Source of the DNA: Erpobdella octoculata
Lineage: Eukaryota; Annelida; Clitellata; Hirudinida; Erpobdellidae
NCBI GenBank assembly: GCA_963978895.1
Contig: OZ022247.1
Span: 18,970,410-19,034,409 of the forward strand
Length of the DNA: 64,000 bases
Direction of reading: 5' to 3'
Part shown: positions 23,824-36,300 of the stretch, one piece after another
Position numbering within the stretch: position 1 is the first letter of the stretch
Layout of the letters: each line of letters begins with the position of its first letter
Program-made: the position numbers and the translations under genes
The notes under the pieces: generated by a model
Databases searched by the model: none
The model's input: the letters and a program-made list of their open reading frames with translations, nothing else
Told to the model about the DNA's origin: nothing

Positions 23824-25145
23824 ACTACACAAATCTTGCAAGTGAAATTTAACCAGCTTTTTGACTAGCTAGGAAGCTGAAACTTTCAGCATATCTTTAT
23901 ATTGGATGACAATATATGATTCAATTAAAAACAAAAACAAAATGTAATTTGAACATCTTTCGTATACATACACACATACATACATCGAGTGTATTTGAAA
24001 TCAAAGTTTGTGTTAAAAAACTCATTTTTTCCTTTACTTTTTTCTGCTTAGAAAAAACCAAAAAGCGAAAAATTTGCCGACACTTGTATAAGAAAACATA
24101 AATTTACCAAGACTTAGCCCAGTCGTAAATTTAGAAACTTTTAGAAGCGATAAATAGTACTCTTCAATGAACTATTTACAGTGCAGATGTGAGTGACAAA
24201 GTGTGCTGAGGATACAAATGAATTGAAATGAAGAACTATGAAATAATTTTTAATGTAAATTAATTTTAATAAAAAATTCTAAATTATCAAAATAATTATT
24301 TTAACGTCTGGCACAGCATAAATATGTTGCTCACCGATTGGTGAATCAGAGGGGTTAACATAAAGTGTCATAAAGTCATCAACTTAGCAAATATTTTAAT
24401 ATAATTTAATTGTTTTAAATATATAACATTTTAAAACATAAAATTATTCTTTATTTGCTCAATTTCAATAAAAAGTTGTTATCATGGGATCATGCTATGC
24501 GAATACTGAGATTCTATTGCTCCGCCGATTTTAAAAATAGCTTGCCGTTAATGTGAAACTTTACAGTTAATTTTAATAAAATCTTTACAATTCAATAATA
24601 AAATATATAAATGTATCTAGTGCCCTTTACTAAATATTTTATATAGTGTTATGGTTATATTTTTGAGCAACAGTACTTGATTTTTGGCTATTTACAAGAT
24701 GTCTGAATTTTTTAACTGACTAAAAAATTGATTGTTGTTTTTATTTACATAAGTATTCTTTATTTTAATAGTTAATTAATAAAAAATGGTCAGAATTTTC
24801 AATTTTATAATAAGTAATAATAACTATTACACATTTTCAAAAGTTAAGTTTGTATGAGTTCTCAAAGAGAACTCATATTCTGTTTTCCTCGGCTTTGGTG
24901 GTCAACATTGTTTATTTAAGAACCATTTCCGGCATCTTTACGTATTTGCTCACTCGGACTCGAACGGCCACAGAAATTTGAATCATCAACAGTTTTGCAT
25001 AACACGCAGAATGCCTAACCACTTCTCTGTCATCAAATTTTTATTACATTATTTTCAATTGACATTCTTTTGGATAATCATGATCTGTGATTTATTTATA
25101 TAAATTATGATAATCAGCTATATCATTTTTTCAGTTTTCGATGTC
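23824..25145. other. Intergenic / PIP5K 5' flank
   Basis: AT-rich DNA with one tRNA-derived SINE head (24,935-25,025). The PIP5K promoter and any 5' non-coding exon should lie here or further left, but no signal could be assigned. GCAGATGTGAGT near 24,183 is a possible non-coding exon donor only. Confidence 0.4.
24935..25025 (-). repeat. tRNA-derived SINE head
   Basis: The minus strand reads AGTGGTTAGGCATTCTGCG (A-box context) and, about 45 bases on, CCGTTCGAGTCCGAG (B-box). The interval is too long and irregular for a functional tRNA, which favours a SINE or decayed tRNA. Confidence 0.5.
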
Positions 25146-25169
25146 ATGATGGAAAAGAATTTAGTAGGG
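25146..25169 (+). CDS. Possible N-terminal exon of PIP5K
   Basis: ATG ATG GAA AAG AAT TTA GTA GGG is followed by GTTAGT, giving MMEKNLVG and ending in phase 0, the phase of the first certain PIP5K exon. The peptide is too short to recognise and the donor is mediocre, so this is a candidate only. The true start could lie elsewhere. Confidence 0.25.
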
Positions 25170-25583
25170 GTTAGTGCTTTATCTGTTGTTTCTTTGGTTT
25201 TTCTAAAGCCATTATTTAATTGCTGTTATTGTTAAGATAAACTTTTTAAGTTATTTTTGCATTTTTTATGTTTTTTAAAATGATTAGTAATCATAAATTA
25301 TATTCATATCATATGGTCATTTATATTTATATTAAATAAACTTCCCTGATAATAATTACTCTATGGAAAAAACAACCAATCTAGCATAGCCTGGAAAAAC
25401 AAAATTATAAATGGTAATGATGATGATGATGAATCATTGTTATTTTCTAATTTTATAAAACAGCACATAATTAGAGCTCTGCTGTGAGGATCAGTCAACA
25501 AGTAGTGTCTGATTACTTACAATAATGCAATAAAATGTTTTTTTTTCATTATTTTTACATATAACATATATTTTGTGCAACAG

Positions 25584-27281
25584 AGTGCGCAGTTGGGGCT
25601 GCCCGGGGGTCTTCAGGGACTTCTGCCAGGAGATGAAAGAACTCACGTTAGAAGCAGTTTGAGGGAGCAGAAACTCGGACACAGGAGGGTTGATGAAGAT
25701 GGTCAGGTCACGTATAAAAAGGTTAGTACTTAATATTTCCACGTATAAAAAAGTTAGTACTTAATATTTCCACGTATAAAAAAGTTAGTACTTAATATTT
25801 CCATGTATAAAAAAGTTAGTACTTAATATTTCCACGTATAAAAAAGTTAGTACTTAATATTTCCACGTATAGAAAAGTTAGTACTTAATATTTCCACGTA
25901 TAAAAAAGTTAGTACTTAATATTTCCACGTATAGAAAAGTTAGTACTTAATATTTCCGCATCATAGTGCTAAATATTTCCGCATGATATATATTGACAAT
26001 CAGCAAAATATGTGGAACCACCATGTGATCATATAGGAGAGCTTTTATTATTCATCATTATAAAATATGATTTATTTACATTTATTTTTAATTACTTCAT
26101 CTAGTTTTATGGGAGTATAAAATTTTTTAATTGTGATCTTTTGAAAGTTTAATGGGATTTTTTTCAGTCAATTCAGATGTTTATTTGGAGATTTTTGTTA
26201 TTTTAGTTGTTTTATCATGGTGGGATGAATTTTACAGCTCTACATTCTTCTATTCTAATAGAAGTCATAAGAAGCATTAGTTAAGAAGAATTTGTTGTTT
26301 CTTTCTAATGAATTTCAATCACCAGTGCATCTGTGCTCATGTGCTTGTGTACATGCATGTGTGTACAATATTGTACGTGTGTATATTTATGTATGTGATC
26401 AAATTTTTTTTATTACTTATTAGGGGAGTAATTTGTACCCCTTTACATTCGTATTTGCCATTGCCAGTTTGTTTTTTCTGTCTGAAATTTGAGATGGGTT
26501 GACCTCAGTGCAGACAAGTAAAGACTTTTCGTGGAAGTAAAACAGTTCATCTGCTGCTTTCGTTAAATACAAATCTGGTCAGTACCGGGTATTTCCCGCG
26601 CCGGGTATTTCCTACTTAAAATTTCTTTTTATTTGCAGTTTAATCTTCCTCTTTTTTAATTTGAATTTTCAATGATTTTCAGAAACCAACGTCCGAGTTG
26701 ATGTCTGCAATCCAACTCGGAATCGGATTGAGCATCGGCGGATTGTCTCCGAAGCCGAAAAGAGACGTGCTGTATGGGGATTTTGATGTTGTTGAATCCA
26801 TATTCTTTCCGAGGTACTTATAATATTTGTCGAGTTGTCGTTTAAAATCGTATTTTTAATATTTGTAAACCAAGATCCTTGCACCAACAATGGGATTGCC
26901 CGGTTCAATCTCTAATTTTTCTTTGTAGCTGATTAGCTGCAGATGGTAATTATAATAAATATGTTGTACATGTGTTTTTTTTATTTAAAAAAATTCAAAT
27001 TTTAAATGAATTTATATGTTCGCGACTGTTGGTACAAACTAGATAAATGAGTTGATTATTATATGGATGGTTTTCAGTATTAAAATTATTTACTAGTTAG
27101 CAGTAGAAATGTTGATAAATCATGGTTTGCCAGTCTATAATGCTATCTCTTTATTGTTAGTGCTTATTGCAATCATATTAGGTAATTAATATTATAATGA
27201 TGTTAACACTTACAGATATACATTGTATTGTTATTGTTAGTGCTTATTGCAATCACCTTAATTGATATTTATAACAATGTT

Positions 27282-27354
<73 letters not shown>

Positions 27355-30300
27355 CTTTTTACATGTCCATTACACCTGTCTCCCCCATCTCCTAGTGGAT
27401 AAAATGTTAATGTGTTTTACAATCGTTTCTCTAATATAAATAATGTAAATATAATTTTGATATAAAATAGCAATACAAGGTATACTGTGTAATGAAATAA
27501 TACTATAACTTCCTATTGTATAATATTGTAACTTCCTCTACAGAGAAGGATCAAACTCCACACCAGCCCACAGGTACAGCGACTTCAGATTCAAAACTTA
27601 CGCCCCTGTCGCATTTCGTTACTTTCGAGACCTTTTCGGAATTCAACCAGAAGACTTTCTCGTAAGATTTCATTTTCTTCTGCTTGATCATTTTCATTAT
27701 CATTCATCTTCATCATTTTCAAAATCATTTTCATATTCTATATCATCACCGTCATCATTATCTTAATTTTCAGCATCATAATTATCATCTTCATCATTTT
27801 CAACATCATCATCATTTTCATATTCTATATCATCATCATCTTTATTTTCAGCATCAAAATCATCATCTTCTTCATCATTTTCATATTCTATATCATTATC
27901 GTCATCATTATCTTTATTTTCAGCATCACAATCATCATCTTCCTCTTCGTCATTTTCAACATCATCTTTTTCATGGTCATCATCATTCTCTATATCATCA
28001 TCATCTTGTACATTATCATCCTTTTAATCAGTTTTGTTTTGTATTTAGGAATTTTTTAAATAACCTTATTCCTAAAAATATAATGAAATTTCATTTTTTA
28101 AATTTTTTATAGTGTATATACAGATATTTATATGTAGATATTTATGTTATTTGTGATTTGATGGGGACATGCTGGTTCTATTGGTAGTAGCTCAGTGATG
28201 ATGATGATGATGATGATGGTGACGATGACGATGGGGCCTTTAGGCTCGAAGAAACATATACCACTCTGGTTCTTTATGGTGATAAAAAGAGTGAGCAAAC
28301 TGAAATGAAATCAAACAGATAAAAATTTGGTTTATATACTGTTTCTCATTTATTTATTTTTCTCTTCTAAGAATTGTCTGTTTTGTTGGTGAGTGAGGTT
28401 GATCTTCAACACTTTCCTGTAGTCTGTTATCAATCAAATTCAGCAGAGTTGATGATTACAAATGATGATGATGATGATGGTGATGATTATGATTATGATC
28501 TGAGTTTTAGTGCAACCTTCCTTGTGTTATTTTTGATATTTCACAAACTATAAATATCATATCATCGGGATCTCTTATTGTGTCTGAAAGTTTAATGACC
28601 CAATTTGGTCATTAGTGCAGCAGCAACAGTAGCAGTTAGCAGCATGAACCTATCAATGCCTATCATCATTATAACTTTTATTTTTGCTGTTTGCTTTTGA
28701 AGCTGCATTGATAATTAAGTCATAACACTTTAGGAAGTGTATTATTAATGTCATATTTCCCAGTTATGTCGGCAGTGAGATGAAAAAATATTATGCCAAG
28801 CTGATTTCACTTAGAATCCTGATGACTTATTTTATTAATTGACAATTAGCAGATATTTTAGAACTATTTGCATTTGATGTGTTTAGATCAGCAGTTGTTG
28901 TATTAGTTACAAAAATATTTTAGCCAAAGATAACAAAACATGATCTCATTTATTTATATATATCAAAATGATATTATGTCTGTATGAAGGTGGAGAATCT
29001 ACGAAGTTTAGAAAGGGCAGAGCGTATGATGGTTAGATGGATGTGTGGTGTTTCGTTGAATGATCGTGGTGCACGTAGTGTGGATTTGTATAGCCTTCTG
29101 AATGTTCCTTGTGTGGCTGATGTGGTGAGACGTGGAAGACTAAGGTGGTTTGGACATTTGGAGCGTAAAAGTGCAGATGATTGGGTTTCGGCAATTAGAG
29201 ATGTGGATGTTGTAGGAGTGAAAAGTAAAGGTAGAAGTAGGAAGACTTGGTGGGAATGTGTGAAGAAAGATATGGATGAGCTCGGCCTGAAGCGGCAGTC
29301 TGCCCTGGATCGTGACTTGTGGAGGGGCCTGATATGGAAAAACGTCCAACCCTAGCATAGCGTGGAATAGGGACGTTTCAAAAATAAATGATGATGATGT
29401 CCTTCATGCATAGCTACACCATTCATCCGATCGTAATGAAATTTTCACACAGCCTTGAGAGTCCATGGGGGAAGGTTTTATTGAGAAAAAAAATTGAAAT
29501 CGGTCACAAAATGAGTGGGACAGCGAGCGGATATGGGAATTGGAGAACGGGAAAGCAAGCGGGAACGGAAAAGAGAGCGAAAGAGCGAGTGGGAAAGGGA
29601 ACAGGAAAGCGACCTGGAGCATCAGCAAGCAGGCAAGGAAACGGGAGCGAGAGAGAAAAACGATAGAAAAACCCCGGGCAAAGCCGGGTACCCCACTAGT
29701 ATGTAACAAATATCTGTGAAAAGTTAAAACAAAGATGAAAAGTTTTAAAAAGAAATAACTTTTTATTTATTTAGTTTCAGGTTTTTTATTAACTACTAGC
29801 GTGGTTCCCGGGGTTTTTAGGGTTTTTCTCCCACACTCCCGTTTCCTTCCCCGCTTGTTCTTCATTAATCCACCATAAATTTTACAATTCCACGGCTCTA
29901 TGGGATGTTTCAAACATAAAATCATACAGCCATCGGAGTTATTTACGTTGATTAATAAATCGTTATCTAATTATTCAAGCTGTCACTGTGCAACGAGCCA
30001 CTGAAAGAACTTTCGAATCCCGGAGCGAGCGGAAGTATTTTCTATCTCTCCAACGATGACGAGTTCATCATAAAAACCGTTCAACACAAAGAGGCCGAAT
30101 TCTTACAAAAACTTCTTCCTGGTTATTACATGGTAAGGCTGGCTTATCAATTTTTTTTAATTGTAATATATTTCATTGGTGGAAGCTGGTGGTGGTGATG
30201 ATGATGATCTGTATTACTCTAACATGTTTGATAGTTGTAGTTTATATTTGTTCTATTATTATTGACATTACTTTCTCACTTGACTGACGATAATAATGGT

Positions 30301-33300
30301 AGCTATATCCAAATTAACTGGTATAAATTAAATCAATATTATAATTTTGATAAATTAACTATTAAGAATATTGTAATTTTATTTTGTTTTTTATTCAATA
30401 AACAGAATCTCAATCAAAATCCAAGAACTCTCCTTCCAAAGTTTTACGGCCTCTATTGCTACCAGGTTTCCTCTTTCAATCATTTATTTTACTTTATTAT
30501 TTTTATATTAGTTTGTATGCATATATACAAACTAATATCGTTCTACAATTATAAGCTAATCAGTTCACTAGTTGGTAGGGATGTGCCGGATACTATATTA
30601 TACCGGATAGCATCCGGATAATTAAACTCCCGGATTTAGGATGCCGGATACCAAATATTTTTAAAACATTAATAATTATAAAAAATAAAAAGTTTTAAGT
30701 TCAAGTTCAAGTTTTAACTTTAAAAGTTATGAGTAGTAACAGATCATATGAAAAGATTTAAACAAGTTGCAACTAATTCTACAAAAAAGTACAAATACAA
30801 AGTAACATTCAAATTATTTGCTAACTAGCTTGGCTGATTAAGAGCAGCACATTTATTTTTAACATCATTAGTTGCTCAGTTTTTTTGGCAAAAGATGGCA
30901 ACGAGTGTCACTCAACACATTTCCTGCACAGCTGAAAAGGCGTTCACTGTCAACATTTGCTGGTGGCGGCGCCAGAAACTTTTTAGCCAACATATATTAA
31001 AGTTATTTTATATTTTACCGGATATCAAACTGCCGGATGCCGGATAGCATCCGGATAGCCGATATCCTGCCGGATATCCGGATCAACCAGATCTCCAGCA
31101 CATTTTATTTATGTTATACTAGTAGAGTTACTCAGGGTTTTTATAGGTTTTTTCCGATGGAACGTAAAATAATGAACCGATTTTTATTTTAAATGGATTG
31201 AAACCTTTTTCTGCAAAAAGACTGTCTCCATGCTGAATTTTGTTCAAATTGCTCTTGCAATTTGGGTGTGATGAGCAAGCAAACACACATTTCCTTTTAT
31301 ATACATAGATGACTTATAAATTAGCTGATGATGATGATATTTGTGTCCCGATATTATATTTACGATTAAAATATCATAATTATTTCTTCACATTCTGAAA
31401 CTGTTAATTTTCTTCTTAATTTTTTCCTACAAATACAGTGTGGTGGCAAAAACATTCGCTTCATCATCATGAACAACTTACTACCGTCAACCATCGTCAT
31501 GCACTCCAAGTTCGACTTGAAGGGAAGCACTTACAAGAGGAAAGCAAGCTCGAAAGAAGTGACCAAGTCGCATCCAACCTACAAAGATCTTGATTTTCTT
31601 GATTTCTTTCCCGAAGGTCTCATGCTCGAGGGTGACAATTATGTGGGTCTTCTCAAAACATTGGAGAGAGACTGCAGGGTTGGTTGTTGTTGTTGTGTAG
31701 TGTTTCGTGCATTAGGGATGGATGTGTCAGAATTCAGTGTAGTATTCTGTACACTTAGTGCATTAGGGATGGATGTGCCGGAATTCTGTGTAGTATTTCG
31801 TGCACTGGGGATGTACCGGGATTTGGTGTGGTATTTTTTGCACTAGTTCACTAAGTATGTGCCGGAATTCAGTGTAGTATTCTGTACACTTAGTGCACTA
31901 GGGATGTGCCAGGATTTGGTGTAGTATTTCGTGCGCTAGGGATGTGCTGGGATTTGATTCTGCCGAGTGTTATTAAATTTTATCATATCTTGTTTTTTTT
32001 TTCAATATTGCCTAGAAAAATTACAAAAAGGTTTATTTAAAGGGGCTCTACATTTCGGTTGAAATTTCAAAGTCACTCGACTATAAGAAGTTATGTTAGA
32101 AGGATTTATTGAAAGAAAAGTCTTAAGCAAGCTGCGAAACTCCATCTACGATGATGCCGCTTGAACCGTAGATGGAAGGCTAGAGTATAGAAAGATTATT
32201 CAACGGTTATAGTTTTATGAGGAATTAGCTTATTTGAAACACGCTTTAAATTAAAAGTGAAAAGCAGCAGCAACAAGATTATTTACATCAGAAAACAAGT
32301 TGGGAGAAATATAGGAAGAAGAAAAGTTTAACAATTCATTAAATTTAGTTTCATCAAAGTTATTTTAGGAATGCGTGGTAAAGGAATATTTAGTATCTTT
32401 AATTTACTTGCAGGGAATGTGGGAAATATTCTATTGCTCTACAGTTTGTATAAATTAGAAATTATATAATGAATATTAATAATGCCAGAAGAACAAAGTT
32501 GGAAATTTACAGTACTGAATTGAGTTAAAAGTATAAAGTATTTGAGAAAACTTTACAAAGTTCATGTTCAAGCCAGATTCATTAAAATGAACAATAAATT
32601 GAGACACGGCCATTAATAAACACATTTTTGCTTACCCAAGCATCTGTCACAGTATACTCAAATGCATACAATTAAATGTGCTTACTTTGAAATAGTTATA
32701 TCAGCCTCAACATCATAATTGAAATGGCTGTACATGCAATTCTAGTTAAGCCGAGGTCGTATTGGTATACAGACCTTGTTTCTTGTGACCTAACACCCCC
32801 ATATCTGCTGTTTAAATAGTATAACTTTCATATCGAAGTTACTTATATATGTGTGCACAAAATCTCATTTCCATAGAGAGAAAATTCTATTTTGTAGATT
32901 TCCTGTTTTGGGACCGGAATCTGTCAGTGAAAATAGATCGGGCACACCCTTGTTATGCAGTAGAACTTATTTATAAATTATTATGCAATGCAAGTTATAT
33001 TTATCTAAGGTTTTGCTTTAAATTCTAAACAGTTTGGTAATTGTAATTATTATTGTCTGTTTTTTTGTTTCTAATTATATTTCTTGTGGTGAAATTGTTT
33101 AGTAGGTTTGTTTGAAGATTAAAACAAATTATTTATAAATTATTTGTTAGGTTAATTTCTGGGTTTGATCTTGTTGATAAAGGATTGCACTTTGTTGTTA
33201 TAGGTTTGACCTTGTTTTTTTTTTAATTTTCTCTTCCAGGTATTGCAGAGTTTCAAAATCATGGATTACAGCATGCTCATCGGATTGCACAGTCTCTCCG

Positions 33301-36300
33301 GTCCCGACAGGGTTTGAATTTTCATTCCTTATAAATTATTTTCTCCATCTTTGGACCAGTGAATCACTTTGAAATTTTAATTTTCTGAATGAATGTTCTT
33401 TAGAGGAAACATCTTTTTGTGATTCTGATGGATTGGTAGTATTGAAGAGATGTTTAGCTGGAGTGGAAATCAGCTCCTGCTGGTTTTTTATAAATAAAAA
33501 CATCACATATATTTTCAAGAATTTTCAATTTATTTGAATCAATGTTTTTGCACAAAGAAGGAAGAGATGAAAATATGTATTCATTGAAAACCCCGCATTT
33601 TTGGAATTTTTTCATGGTTAACTATTCTGCATTCATTCACACTTCTTTTTGTTTCCTGTTTTTTTAATCTGGGGAATTCCAGAGTGCTATTTTTTTAGTC
33701 ACATGTCTCAACTGCATTTCTGACCTCGAAATTTGCTCAGCGATAGATAGATGTATGAGTCATATTTTTCTGTGAAGCTGTAGGGCTAATTGCATTTCGT
33801 ATGATGTTTCTACTCATCATGTTATCGACCTATTTATGCATAGGTAACAACTAATTATTACTAATAAATAATTTAAATGTAAATAATGATGTTATATCGA
33901 TGTAAAATGTGGAAAGGTATCGTAGGTTTTTAATTACAGGGTATATATTACAAAAATTTAAGGGAATAACTTTTTGTATTTGCTGTGCGATTTCTTATTT
34001 ATTAATAGTCTGTTTTTTTAATTATATTATATTTAATTGTGTTGTGTCGTAAATTCTTTTAATTAATGTATATAATATTTAATTGTTATATTGTAAAATT
34101 TATAAATTGATAGTAAATATTTTCAGGCAATGCTGACTCAGATTGTAAATCTTTAGCAAATTCATAATTTTTATTTTTATATTTCACATGAAATGTCTCA
34201 TAGAATTTAATTTCATCTAATTTTTTCTCAAATTGTTTCCCAAAGGACTCTCAGCCTTCTGCATCTCATGATGATCACGACTTTTCATCTACGAAATATG
34301 GAATGGGTGAGTCATGTGAATCTTATTTTGTATTTGATAAGCTTTAATATAAATCTTATTTTGTATTTGATAAGCTTTAATATAAATCTTATTTTGTATT
34401 TGATAAGCTTTAATATAAATCTTATTTTGTATTTGATAAGCTTTAATAAAAAATCTTTCTACCAATCAGAGAGGAACCGTCTCCGATCGAGCAGATTCCG
34501 AACAGCACAATTCTCGACCGCGCTTGAAGCAATCCAAGCGAATCTCGATGATCCGTACATTGATTTTGTCAACGATTCATTGTAAGTTGATGGTGTTGTC
34601 ACAGATACTCTAATTGGTATTTTATAAATAAATTATTATTATTAAATGCTATGAATCAATTGGAATTATTAAATTCTTAAGTCTTCATGTCTTTTATTAA
34701 TCTCCCCTGCTTTTTGATTGTTTCTGAAATCCTCTTGTTTCTTGTATCAATAAAAGAATCCTCAAAACATGAGACATCGCATGCAACAACAAAATAATTC
34801 AACGATTTCATTCAACTTCTCTCATCAGTAAATCTGAACTATTTCTCGATTGCGATCGAATCTAATCTAGAATACATTTTTTCTCCGTCAGGGGTGGCAT
34901 TCCGGTTAGGACGCCGAAAGGAGAGAAACTGTTGCTGTTCATCGGAATCATCGACATACTGCAGAGTTACAGGTTTGCTAAGAAGTTGGAGCATACTTTC
35001 AAGTCGCTGATCACGGACGGGGTTCGTTGGATTTCTATTTTTAGATTTCTTCTTTATTATGTTTTTAAATGAAAAAAAGAAATGATATTATCAAACTCTA
35101 TTTCAAGGTCACTTTAAAAACATCAAAGAATGAATTGATGATGAATTATTTAGAAAATGACCTGATGAATTAATTTATGAATTAACAAATATCAACATAA
35201 TCTTTTTATTATCCTGCATGCTCTTTAAGGTTTATCTTTGAGGAGTATCTTTAAGGTTTTTGCATAAGAATTATTGTATATAAAATAATAGAGGATGTGA
35301 TGTTATAATAACAAATCTTTCCCCTGCCCGCACAGGACACCATATCTGTACACAGGCCGGGATTTTATGCTCAGAGGTTTCAGAAGTTTTTTACCACGAA
35401 AGTCTTCAAGAAAATTCCTGGAAGTCAGTGTTGTTCTTTCTTTCTCATTTATTTATATCTTAAGCAGTTACAGGATGTCTGGTTTTCATTGAGAAGCAGC
35501 TGATAAATTATTTTTATTTATTATTATAAATATGTATATTATTAATAGGTATGTTTTAATATTATATAATAATTATTTAAATTAGTTTTTTTTCTAATGA
35601 TAAAATATAGTTTCGGTGTCTAATAATGTTGAAGTTGTCAAATATTACAGCTCTGAAAACCACTCCATCAAGAAAGAAATCACATTTAGAAAGACAGAAA
35701 TCTGTGATTGGAGAAGGTTTAGAATTCATCGATGCAAGTTCTTCTACTGGTTGGTATCTTCAAGGATTTTTTATCATTATTTGATACTGGGAAATATTGT
35801 GATTACTATAGATTATTGGTATTATTTTCAGAATCAGATATATTAGATATTGTTATAAATAGAAATGTTTACATTATGTTACACCTGGTAGTAGTTATTA
35901 TGTTTTCATGGCATTTTTCTACATTATGTTAGACATGGTTACCTATGTATATAATTTATATTTAAAGAACAATTAAGAAAAAAATGCTTACATATATTCA
36001 TATATATTGTAAAAAACAAAGTTTTAATTTTTTCAGGCGGTTCCAGTCAGCCCGATATTCTTCCGATCAGCTCGTCTCCACTTCCTCCGTATTCAACTTC
36101 CAGAGGGGATAATCTACTTCGAGTCAAACATGGCAGTCTGCTCAATAACAAAAAAAGCCAGTGAGTTTGTAGTGAATATCTTATTTTTGTTTGAATCTTT
36201 TGCTATCAACATACATTATTTCCTATGTCTGTCTGTATGTATGTGTATGATGTATGCAGTAGTGGATCCAGGGGGCCGGGGGGAGCCATGGCCCCCCTGT

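Noticed and set aside
25741..25957. Regularly spaced 31-bp repeats as a CRISPR-like array
   Set aside because: Units are directly adjacent with no unique spacers, in a eukaryotic intron.
31679..31846. Extension of the PIP5K exon into a Cys-rich and Gly/Met-rich peptide
   Set aside because: The kinase sequence resumes at 33,240 in phase with a donor at 31,679; the extension is intronic repeat.
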